Origin: Pseudeuparius sepicola
Taxonomy: Eukaryota; Arthropoda; Insecta; Coleoptera; Anthribidae
Direction of reading: 5' to 3'
Length of the DNA: 64,000 bases
Assembly: GCA_963920635.1 (NCBI GenBank)
Contig: OY987307.1
Location: 22,521,735 to 22,585,734 of the forward strand
Of the stretch, positions 23,257 through 35,200 are shown in pieces; position 1 is the first letter of the stretch; every line of letters begins with the position of its first letter. The notes beneath the pieces are model-generated. The model had not been told where the DNA came from and did no database searches. It worked only from the letters and a program-made list of their open reading frames with translations. A program made the position numbers and the translations under genes.

Positions 23257-25446
23257 CCCCACACCTGACACCAGATTTTTTCTTGTGTTCCAATCAACGA
23301 TATATCGATATCAGGTCAGGGGACCCTAAAAACTGATCTATCCACTAATATTAATTTTTGCAAAATATTAACGCTATTAGGCTGAAAATAGGTGTCGACC
23401 AAACGACTTAGAAGATTTTTATTTCAGGAAACAATTCGCAGATTGTGAGGAAATTATTAAAACACAAAAAAATTGCAATTGTTTGTCAAATTTTGTGCGT
23501 TTATTTGAAGTGCTCTTTTAAACTCATATAGAGGTAATTATTACGAAAAATATTCACTTCTATTGTTGAGTACTTTTGTACACTGTTACTGCGAATTAAG
23601 ATTTGTGATTTTTTGTATTAACCTATTTTGTGCCATGTTTTTATCTTCCCTGCATATTTTGACCAATTTTTGCGGCTTTTGCCGGCCGGTTGTGTGTTTG
23701 TAGCAGATAGCGTCAATTGACCTTAGATTAATTTTCTGAAACTAATTTACACTTAATTCAACCTTGTAAAAGAGCTATTTTTTTAAATCAAATTTTCGAT
23801 TTATTTTTTCTTCCAAATTACGGGCCATTTTGAGATTAGGGGGTTTAGTATGCCGTCCGTCCCTGCGTTGGAAGCTCCGTTTTAGCTTAAAAATTGGCGT
23901 ATTATTAGGACAAATAGGGGAATTTTCAATTTTTATACAACCAAAACATCAATTCTGCGACGTCACGTGATGTTTTTTTACTACTCTGTCAGAAAAATAA
24001 AAGAATCTTAGTAACTCGTTAAGCCATTGTCTGTAATCGCAAGAACAACTAGTAATACAATAAAATAGTAAATTAAATATTGGAGTAAATTGAATATCCT
24101 AGCAAACCTTTTTTGATTTTTATTTGCCCGCTTGGTCGCCTATTTCTTTTTCTATTCACTGCAAAAGTCAGTATTCTGGATTTTGGACCCTACACAAAAT
24201 GACAAAAGTTATTATGTCATTTTTTAATTGCAATAATAATTATTATTGTGGAAGTGATAGATTATATTATTGATTCTTTAGTGTTTCGAACAATTTTAAT
24301 GGCACATTGCAGCTTCATCCCTGGAGGGAGAAAAACTTTTTTTAATTTTACATTACCTGGTTCACCAACAGAATAAATTTTGCAATTACTGCATACAAAA
24401 ATATTTTCAATTTTTACACCCCACACCTGACACTAGATATGTATGTCTCTTATTATTGCCTTAATTTTCAGGCAGATTTTGGTGCTTTAACCAAGAAACT
24501 AAACAGACTTGGTATTTAGGAGAGTATTCCTTTTAGCGTCCCCCTTACTCTGTTAGAAGTCACAAACAGAATGACATTTTAAATACACAAAATCGCAAGA
24601 AATAATGAAGATATTATGACTATTTAACGACGCAAATTATGTTTTTTTAACTATACTGTTGCACGCAAAATTTAAATAAATTGTCGTAAAGATCAGCTGA
24701 TAACTGACAAACACGGCTACCTATTCTATGTTGACGTATCTACCCTATTCTATGTTACCAACAGATGCAAAGTAATTATCGTTTTTTTACAAAACTCTTT
24801 CACTTCGGAGTAAACTTTTTCGCATTTTTAATGAGGGCAAACGATGTATTTTATTCTTTCAAACCCCCTTTAAAAACGTCTGTAATCATGACTGGGTTGG
24901 CAGCCCCTGAAAAATGTTAAATACATATTGGATTTTGACCTTTGGCAGATTTGCAGCCAATGCATTAAACATATATTCGGAGTATTGAACCTCACAACTG
25001 ATGCCAGTTATTCACAGGTATTTTAATTGTTTTTATCACTCTTCCATACATATTTTACAGAAAGGTTGCAAGAGTTTCAATATAAAGCTACAAAGTTTAC
25101 ATGTCAAATACAAAATTAAAAACAACCATGTTAAGGTTAAATTGAAATTCAGAGATTTTTAATTCAAATTACAGTATGGTTGTGAATAAAAACTTCTTAT
25201 CCTTTCATTTTCCTTTGCCGACTTCGCCAGAAGCTTTTTTTTTTCAGTTACTGCCTAATTAACTAATATTATTTGTGGAACCCACACCTGACACCAGTTT
25301 TTGTGATAATCTCAGATTATCTCGAATAATTTGAATTTGGTTTGAATCAAAGATCATGATTTATGATCTTTGTTTGAATACAAAATGTGTAGTTTTGAAA
25401 TATTGTTAAATTTTTTTAAAATTAGGAACCCCACACCTGACACCAT
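23257..25446 (+). repeat. Five same-strand copies of an 18-bp motif
   Basis: CCCCACACCTGACACCAG at 23257, with variants at 24419 (one change), 24990 (more diverged), 25281 (lacking the first C) and 25429 (CAT end). All are on the plus strand, each with AT-rich sequence around it. The spacing is irregular (about 1160, 570, 290 and 150 bp). Confidence 0.6.
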
Positions 25447-26503
25447 ATGTTCTTATCAAATATCGTTATAGTACAAATGAACTCACTTGGAACAGCATAA
25501 AACCGCTTGGACGGCGTTGCTTTGTAAAACAAGACGAGTCATAGGCGGCGCGCGGCCTTTAATAATATTATACAAATTATATTTCAATGCTCTAAAAAGG
25601 AATAAAATAAACTTTGAAATAATTCAAACCAAAGCAAACCAATAATTTTGTTACACACAAAACAACACCACACAACCAAAATTCGTAAAATAAAGCGCAA
25701 TCCTTATTTCCGTGCACGGCACTGGTTATACTGGCCTAACTGGCCCACGTCAACACCTGCTCCATGGATCTCCGAAACGTCGACGCCAATCAAATCGCTA
25801 CGCTCGCTTTCTTATTGGCTGCCTCCGTGACTAGGTCGACGTCGACCGCATAAAAATCTTTGAATTTTATACGGGTCATTTCTGCTGATAAGTCTGGTAT
25901 CTTTACCAGTAACAGAGCATGGTAAATGCTATCAAACAGATCGCGCCCCGTATATCACTGTGTTCGAAGTGAGTTTATTTATACTATACCATAATAACAT
26001 AAGGTCGTATATTCAAATAAGTAGTTTTCAGACTTTTAGATATTGTAAAATTTCACTGTACAATACCTTTTGTTTTATTTGAGATATAATTAATTTTGTT
26101 TTGGATTTATTATCAAGAGTTAGATTATGAACGTTATAGTTATCAACAAAATTGATTTCTTTGGAAAATTTTAAAAAATTAATGCACATAATCCACATAC
26201 GACATTTCATAGATAGAAGTGAAAAAGTGAAAGTTGTTATTTAGAACTTTATGCTCATATATTTTTTAGAAAATAATGTTTTTAGGCAATGTTTTTAAGG
26301 TAAAAGCGGAGAGCTTTGAATTTATTATTTTATTAATTAGTCATGACATAAAATTGTATTTGCGCACACACGACGCTCTTTCATATTCTTTATATCACCT
26401 TTAAGTAATATTTCGACAGAAGGTTGTAAGTGAATACATACGACTTGTCAATAATTTATTGAAATAATATGAGCGTGTCTGTGACTTTATGTGATACTCG
26501 TAT

Positions 26504-26825
26504 TCAATGAATAAAGAGGACTGGAAGGAGCACGTTTGGGATTAACGTGCGACAGTGATAGTTCCTGCATAATATGGCGGGATTCTGTTTCCGTTTTTTA
26601 CAGTGGCGCGCACCTTTCGACAAACGACAAACTAATCGAGGCCGAAATCGTCATTTTTCGTGAAATCAGTACCTACATTACAGGCAATAAATTATAAGGC
26701 ACTTTTATGTCTTTAAGTTAAGGAATCCTTGATAATACAGCAATTCTAATTTTAAATTTCAAATTATGAAGATGTAGGTACTTACGCAAACGCCTATGCC
26801 ACTTTGGTGCATGGCCTCAAAAAAT
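26504..26825. repeat. Truncated CTTTGAATAA-family copy
   Basis: Left part of the family (ATAAAGAGGAC, then GTGGCGCGCACCTTT), ending after GCCACTTTGGTGCATGG. The mini-exon half is missing. Confidence 0.65.
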
Positions 26826-27704
26826 CATAAAAATCATTTTGGCATATGCGTGATTTAAGTATTTTCAATTAAAAATCACTTACATCTTACATCCTTCTGT
26901 CATATTGTAAAAGAGACCATTTCTATATACAATGTCTTAAAACATTAAAAATTTCACATACGACCTAATGTAATTATGGTAACGATAATACCTGATGAAA
27001 TTGAAGTTTGCTACATCAATCGAGTTTCTGTATGATTTAGGCAAAAAATATGAAAATACAAAGTGATAACGTCTTTTTTATTACAATAAATTTATAGATA
27101 CATTTTTATTGCATTAGACAATTAAAAATGCTCTTTGGATCATAATACTATATTATTAAATGGTTTCTATCAGATTTCTACTCATTCTTTATTCAAAAGT
27201 TTTGAAATCTCGTTTTCCTTATATACATACATAGAAATCTTTCCTAGCAGCAATTCTTTAATTATAAAAACTAACCTAAGGTTCTATAAAAAAATTATTT
27301 AACTTTGCTGTATCGCCTTTGGTGGATAAAGATATGATTGAAATTCTGCAAAATATGCAAATAATATTTTTACAAGTGCAAGCAGTATTTACAATAGGCA
27401 CTATTTTCTCCGAAAATTTATTTAACACCACGAACATAGGCCAACAAACGAATGTGATTATTAATATGAACACCTCCATCTGATATTTTATTATGTTGAA
27501 ACACTGTAATCCCTTGTACATTGTTACCGTTCCATTAGTCCTTAAAATTGACTAGTTTTCTTACTTAAATAACAAAATAAATAACAATTTCCTTCTTAAT
27601 ATCACAAATTATTCGAACATAAATAATAACGATATCCACTTCACTCCATCCAAACTATGTTTATACAGGGTTGAAGCACTCAACTTGAGAAGCGCTTACA
27701 AATT

Positions 27705-27710
27705 TTTATT
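27705..27710 (-). terminator. Poly(A) signal AATAAA for the ABCA gene
   Basis: The plus strand reads TTTATT, so the minus strand has AATAAA about 62 nt past the ABCA stop codon. It is the nearest canonical hexamer, and would give a very short 3' UTR. Further minus-strand AT-rich candidates lie beyond it. Confidence 0.5.
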
Positions 27711-27771
27711 AATGATAATCATCTACCTTTAAGTATTTCTTTAAGTTAAATTCTTTGATTCGATATTTCAA

Positions 27772-29200
27772 TCACTCTCCATTTATCTCGTCGTACTGGG
27801 CAAACTTCAGGAACACTTGCTCCAGCGTTGTTTGACTGAAACTGTATTCTTCAATGTCCAGTTCGATTTTAGCTGAAAGCAAACAAAGTAATAGAAAATT
27901 ACTTTATGTTCATCGACTAACCTTTTTCTAACTGCATAAAACAATTTGCTAAACTCGGAACGCTCTGTTGAGGTACACTGAAGACAAGTCTGTCAGCGAA
28001 GCTTTCTTGCAAAGCCGCATCAGGAAACAACTCTGGAAGGAATACTCGACTCGTGATTATAAAAATGTTCATATAATACACAACATACCGATAACAAATT
28101 CTCTCAACTCATGATGCCTATCACCAGAAGTTGATGTTGGTGTAGAATCCCCGCATCTAAGCTTCATTTCCAAGGTATACCCTGCTCCATACAAGTTTTT
28201 CAAATGTTGAGTTGACCCCAAACACCTCAGTTCACCTTTAACCATGATCCCCACTCGCGAACACAAAGCATCGGCCTCTTCCATCGAATGCGTTGTCAAT
28301 ATTGCACCCCTCGAACCCTATGGTACAAAAAATATGTGGGATTAAGTTAGGTATATGAAAGTAAATGGTTGTTACTTGAAAGCTTGCTAATATCGTGTCC
28401 CATAAAAATCTTTTCGATCTCGGATCCATTCCAGTACTGGGTTCGTCCAGCAACACAACCTTTGGGTTTCCAACCATTGCCATGGCGAAGCTTAACTTTC
28501 TCTTTGTACCACCGGAGCATGTTTTCGTTTGTTTGTCTGCATGTTCGATAATTTGTAAACCACTAAAAGCAGTTTTGTCAAAAAATTACTCAAAGAATAG
28601 GTGTGGACTTACCCAAGGTATCTGTTGACGACTGTTGATATATCTTTATAAGGAACTCCTCGTATGTGAGCATACACTTCCAGATGTTCTTTGACTGTTA
28701 TATTTTTCCACAAGGCGTCGTGCTGTGGACAATATCCTAGCAATTGAAATGCAGAATTGACATTTGTTGTTATGCTTTGACCAGCTATTTGTACCTAGAA
28801 AGCTCTTTCATAGAAAACACACTTAGTTATATAACTTGTTTATTACCCTTCCTCTCGTTGGTGCTTCCTCGGCTGTAATAATCTTCATGGTGGTAGTTTT
28901 TCCTGCACCATTATGCCCCAAAAGTCCGAAAACTTCCCCTGCATCGACCCCAAGTGATAAACTCTTTACAGCAACTTTAGTTCTTTCTTCCTCGTCACTC
29001 TTGCAACAACAGCATTCACACAACTTGGTATCTGTTTTGTATTCTTTATGGAGATTCTGCACCATCACCACTGGTGAGTTTTCACTATGGTATGTCATAA
29101 GATTTTTCACTTTTTGCCTTTCGGCTTTCACATCATTGTCCTCATTCTCTCCAATGTCACTTATTTCCGTTGCTTCCTCTAGCAAGTCGTTGTTAGATTC
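27772..29200 (-). CDS. ABCA3: ABCA gene exons 17-22: NBD2 and C-terminus
   Basis: Second nucleotide-binding domain. Walker A is [10 protein letters not shown] (about 1450-1459), the Q-loop is in [11 protein letters not shown], the signature is [10 protein letters not shown] (about 1549-1558), Walker B is [13 protein letters not shown] and the H-loop is in [12 protein letters not shown]. The tail has the ABCA hallmark [16 protein letters not shown], 13 residues before the stop at 27774-27772. The signature has Thr for Gln (SGGT), which is common in ABCA NBD2. Upstream of Walker A is a cysteine run ([15 protein letters not shown], about 1415-1429) inside the early beta-strand region. Confidence 0.93.
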
Positions 29201-32200
29201 CTAGATAAAAAGGAAACACTTAAGAAGTCAATTATTGATGACAAAAAAGAATTGAGAAAATAATTACAGTAATATTGTTTAGTAGATAAAATAACATAAC
29301 AACATAAATAATATGGTTTTGCTGCAAAACTCGTTATTTTATCTACTAAGTAAAACTACACAGCGTAAACTAGCTATTTTATGTAATATTGTTTGTTTGT
29401 AAACGAAATAATCAAACATATTTACCTTAGATAAGAACTTGAAAGCATCTCTGACATGTCCACCACTCTTCTTGATATCAACAACGCACAAAACGCAGAA
29501 CCAAAGCGGAATATTAATCATCATGCCAACTAACAAAATCACTATTTCAATTGAATCAAAATAATCGTTCATAGTTAGAGTTGTACAAGATAAATTCACT
29601 TCACAGAGTAAGTACACTCTTTGAACGTAATAAATTATCGCATACGGTATATACATGGTGTTCAGCAGGGAAAATAGACAGTGAAGTATCAACGCTGCTT
29701 TGTCATCTAAAAAAATATTATTGCTTAGCGAAACATTATTCGTAATCTATTCTAGATACTTGTGTTTTCAATTATCAATTTTCGAAATATGTCGCTTCGT
29801 TTACTTACATATTCGCATCATATCCAATGCAATCACCAAAAAGAATGGTATGCTTCCGGCGAAACTGGCAATATTCGGCAGAAAGGACTGTGCTGAATCG
29901 GTCTTGTCGAAAATGTAGCTTATGCATGTGCAGCAAAGTATCGACGACGGACAATACAAAAACATCAACAAGCTCAACGTCAATAATGCCGGCCATTCCC
30001 TCAGTGAAGGTATGTCAAAGAGTATAATTATCACGATCAAGGCAGCACAAATAAGCATCATCAAGACCACCAGCACTATAAAGTACGAGATGAAATACAT
30101 TGAGAATGTTAGACCGTTCACTCTCAGCTGGTTCTTGGTTTTCGTCTAAAAAAATTATCACATTAGTATCTTCATCTTGACATTCTATCTCTAGTACTTA
30201 CTTCTCTGTCATAGACAAGATCCACAGCTAAACTAACCGGAACCAAAACAAACACCATCCCCATGAATGTTGTAGCAATCGTTATTCCAAGATTTAAACC
30301 TTCTGGTTGAGCTGTTTGTTGCAACGGTTGAATCATCACTTCGATTGGATCGAAAGGGCCGCTAGGTCCAAGGACCGGCATTAGCATTCTAAAAGAATAA
30401 GTTTCATAAAATTTTCTTTCTCAATCAGACTCACGCACCTGAATATCGCATTGTTAATCAAATTAACAATAACCGGCAAACTATGCTGCATCGTGTCATT
30501 GTAAATAACAGTAATACTGTAGTCAGGATGCTCGAAAACGTTAATGTTGAGTGCAGCCATATGAGGCGCAATGTCCAACAATAAAGAAAAATTTCCATCG
30601 TAACTCTCTATTTCCTTCGCACCGAAGGATTCCAGATTATCTAAAAAATCACTCATATCTCGATTAGTCGAGTTATGAACAGCCAATGTGGTCATATTTT
30701 CGTAGGTCGTTCCGTTCAAATTTAAAATTTCTAATTTTGGTTCGCTGGTCTGAAAGTGACTGTTGAAGAATAAGCTTAACGCCGCTAATGCTAGAGGTAA
30801 TAATATCATGAAGTACAACTTTTGAAGGTCTCTTATCATTCGTAATGTTCGCAGATGTATTAACGCGAATAGTGTTTGTACGCAGTTTGGTTTGCAGTCT
30901 ATTTTATCATGGCCGATGCCCTGTATTGGTGACCTTGTTTCAGATATGATTTCCAAGCCTCCAACTACTTGGGTAGTAACATCTCCTGCTCCTTTGGCAT
31001 CTTGATTTATTGCTAAATTGTTTCCTTCATTTTGCAAAGACTGGTAACTGGTACTTTTGCTTTGAAGACTTAAACTCCTACTGAGCGCTCTATTTCTCAC
31101 GATTTTCTTCGACAGATTGTCCATGGTGTCCATTGTTTCTTCGTCTCTTTCTAAATGCAGAAACACTTCTTCCAATGTAGTCATTGAAACACCGTAACTG
31201 GATATTCCAAGTTTGCTGCTTTTGTTGTTGATTTCTTGTTCGATCGCAGAAAATAAAGGTGCAAAGTTCTCTACCACGTTATGAGGCAGGATGAAGCTAA
31301 GTTCCCTTCCATGTCTTCTCGCCTTTTCTGCTTTTGGAACATGCGTGGTAACTAATCTAGTTATCGCTTGTTCCTTACAAGAACCGTCTAGCACCAACGT
31401 GAGATGGTACCCGATTCCAAACTTGTTTTTCAGAAACAGGGAACTGCCGCAACACCTTATATTTCCTTTTGAGACTACAGCTTTTCTGTCGGCCAAGATA
31501 TCAGCTTCGTCCATGAAATGTGTGGTTAACAAAATAACTTTGCCGTGTCGTCTATTCTGTAAGACGTTCCACATGTGTCTTCTGGAATACGGATCAACCC
31601 CTGCCGTTGGTTCATCCAAAATGATTATCTAGAAATAATTATTGAACATCGATTTTCTTATAAAGCAAACCAAAGGAGTAAATACCTTTGGATCTCCTAT
31701 TACAGCAATTCCAATAGAGAGTTTTCTTTTTTGTCCGCCGCTGAGATGTTTCGCGGAGGAATTCGCTTTGTCGGTGAGATCAATGTCCCTAAGTGTTTTC
31801 ATAACTTCGAACTCTACTTGATTCGATGGTATGCCCTTAAAATAACTCTTACGCTTTAACCCACAATTCATGAAAGGAAATTAGTTTCAAAAACAGGTAG
31901 GAACAGGGTGACCCACATATCCTTTTCTGGAATTTCGGGAATTACAGGATGTTGCGACATTAGCAAAAACCACACCATAGTTACGTTTTTTAAATGGAAT
32001 TGCCTTCTTTTTTAAACACTGTGTTAGGTACTTCACTTTTAAGAACATATTTTGATGGTCTTATTTCCAGCCTTAACAGAGAATTTGATTGCTTTTTTGT
32101 TTTTAAAGATCGGTTGGCGTTGCCAAGTTGTTAGATACTTCCTATGATTGCAGATATTTGGAAAACCAATGATATTCCCGTTTCTGCTACATACTTACTT

Positions 32201-35200
32201 CCCGAACTTTAGTTATATGAGGATAATTACCAGTGCCCTTCTAGTATGGTGCAGCACAATTTACTATATTTGTTGTATTGAATTTCTTTATGGTTTTTGA
32301 ATACCGCAAGTATTTGTTTCTTCATAGATTTGTAGGTGGTTTGTCGAGCCCCAAATTTTAACCTTATTCCACATGTTTATATTGTGTCGCAACTTTTTTA
32401 AAATTGTTTTTATTCTTTTTTGCGGTCCGCATGTTTTAATATCTCAAAATGTTGTTTTTTCTGTTGGCAATTCTTCCAATTCTAATTCTCGGTAGTTTTC
32501 AGGAAATAACAAAAAACTCTTAGTTGAATTTGTTCATCGGCTTATTTTTGTAAGTAGAATTGTTAGAGAAAATCGTTCACTTTTAGCGAATTTTTACTTA
32601 CGTACAGAGCTGGCCCTTAAAAATTGATAATATTAGGGATCTAAGATTAAAGATAGTATCTTTGGTCTTAAAAAATCTAGAAAAAAATCTATATATATTT
32701 CTTAGATAGGTACTTTTAAAAAGATCTGATCTTGTATCTAAATGCAAGTATCCAAGATCTTTTAATATCTAAGATCCTAAAAGCATATAAGTACGTTTTA
32801 TAGATCTAAATTTAATTATAATTAAATTAATTAATTTAATTTCTAAATTTTAATTTGTTTTGAAGGATATACCGTTGACTGACGTATTTATAAAGACTTC
32901 TCACGGCTATAGCTTCATGTCCTGGAAAACAGATGGCTCTGATGGCTAACAATGTATTCTGCATTGTATTTTATCTCCGGAAAGCACATGGTGAGCCAAA
33001 AATGTGTCAGACGTGACAGCCGTGAGCAGTCTTTAATAATATATCAGTCAACGGATATACGGTTTTCTTTAAAAAGGAGATATATTTTTAAAATTATTAG
33101 ATACTATAAGTAAAAGATCTTAGGTCGATGAAACGATCTTAGATCCCAAATGACATTTTTTAAGAATCTAAAATCTTTGAAAAAAATTATATTTTCAAAA
33201 AGGATCTACAGATTTTTATCAAAAAAATGTACCTATTCATCTTTGATCTAGATGCTTATTGGGACGATCTTTCCCAGCTCTACTTATGTTGCTACTGTTA
33301 TTACTAGTTTTAAAAAGAATAGTTTTAGTCTGCCAGGGTGAAAACAACTGCGTGTATTTTTTGGCTTCTTAAAAATCACGGAGCCGAAAAAAGAGTTCAT
33401 AAACACAATTTTGAAAAAGTTATATTCTCTTCCGAAGACAGAAAAATTGCAATCATAATTGAACACTATGTATACCCAAATTCAACTTTGGCTGCACCAT
33501 ACTGTAGGGGGCACTGGTAGTTATCTTCATATAGCCCAACTTAAAAGTATGTAGCAGAAACGATTTCCCAGATGTCTGCAATTATGGAAAATATCTAATA
33601 ACTTTAAAAACAAAAAAGGAAATTTTCTTTTAAAAGTGATTAATTAGAAGAGGGCCATTCCATTAAAAAAAAGTGTTTTTCGCTAATTTTGCAACACCCC
33701 GTAGATACGAGAACATAAAAAAATAGAAAGCTCCCTTGATTAAAACCAACTTTTGTACGAAACTTTTTTTGTAACTCTCCAAATTCTGGAGATAAGAGGC
33801 TAAGGCACGACATATGGGCCTCCCTGAACAGGCTTCTAAATTTCTCGGTATTGAGGGTTAATGGTGCTTGCCTCAGGTAAGAAAGTAAATTTGGATTCCG
33901 CTGCTTAAAAACTTAGGAATGCAAGCTTCAGATTGACATGTTAATAAAGACCAAGTGGTACACCTCTGTCATTCCAACATCCTGCCCTACCTTTACTGCA
34001 GCAAAAAACTCCAAGTGCTCCTTAGGCGACAAGTTATCGAACAGAATATCGTGCTGCGGGCACACTCCGGTCATCCTTCGAATCTGGTCCATATCGTTGC
34101 GATTCCTGACGTCGTACCCGAAAATGTAGGCCGTTCCCGCCGTGGGTGAAGTCAAACCAGTCAAGATGTTGAACAGCGTGGTTTTGCCAGCTCCGTTGTG
34201 TCCCAAGATCGCTGTTACCTGCCCCTCGTATATCGTCAAGTTGATGCCATTGATGGCTTTTATCTCGGGCTTCCGACAATGCTACACAGAAAGCAACAAC
34301 AGAAGTTATTCGTTAGAAAGAAGCGCGGACTTCACCACCAGTAGACTTACGTGAAAGCTCTTGTAGAGATCCACGATCTTGATGGCTTCTTTTCCTTTCA
34401 TTTCCCTTGGCACGGGCTCAACATCTATATTTACATCCTCGCCTGTATTTAGGGAACCGACGGATCCAACGGAGCCGGTACCATTTGTTAGAGGTATCTA
34501 CAAAAGCCATTCATAGAAAATCGCTAAAAACAGTTTACGTACATTACTTTTACGCTCTGAACTGGCTTCTTCGTACACCAAAACGACGGTGCAAAGCAGA
34601 AAAATGGAGATCGCTTTACACCATGTTCACCTAAAAAAATAAGTTCGTAGTTTAAAAATATTTGTATTTTTTTTTTATTATTTTTACTTGGAACTACACT
34701 ATCGAGATAAAAGGCTATGAGGCCATACAAAACCATGTCCAACCCCATCATTATTAGACTACCGCCAAAAGGCATGCCAGGACCGTCCCAGATATTGTCG
34801 AAATTCACTCCTTCACCAGACATATCTAACATAAGAGCCTAAAATATATATAGATGCATCATAAAGATTCTGTAGGTAAAATATAATTACAACCTTATCC
34901 ATTGCTAGGGCGAATCCTGATGGACTTATTAAAGATACAATCCACAAGGCTACTGAATTTGTTTCGTGAACGAACACTTGTATGAAATACAGCAAACTCA
35001 ATATTGTGACCGCAAAATTGCTCAGTATGCCTGCAGTCTAAAATATCATATTGAGAGCAGGATTACAAATAATAGCAAAATGCTTACCCTTGATCTGTCA
35101 AAAAACGGTGTAATCATGAAACCAAACATGATTATAGTTAGAGAGTAAAGTAGCACCAATAGAAAAATCAACAGGAAATTCGTATGCTGAAATATCTTCA

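Larger units (their letters stand above)
22462..27704. other. Convergent intergenic region, mostly without features
   Basis: Lies between the two converging genes. Apart from the five-copy motif and the truncated repeat at 26504-26825, I see no supported gene. A GC-richer patch at about 25497-25850 contains the palindrome GGTCGACGTCGACC; it has no convincing ORF. Confidence 0.5.

Noticed and set aside
25497..25850. GC-richer patch as a CpG-island promoter
   Set aside because: There is no adjacent exon or core promoter motif I can support, so I describe it only as a patch.
29700..30149. Plus-strand ORFs over ABCA exon 15
   Set aside because: Antisense shadows of a hydrophobic exon; no domain and no matching splice signals.
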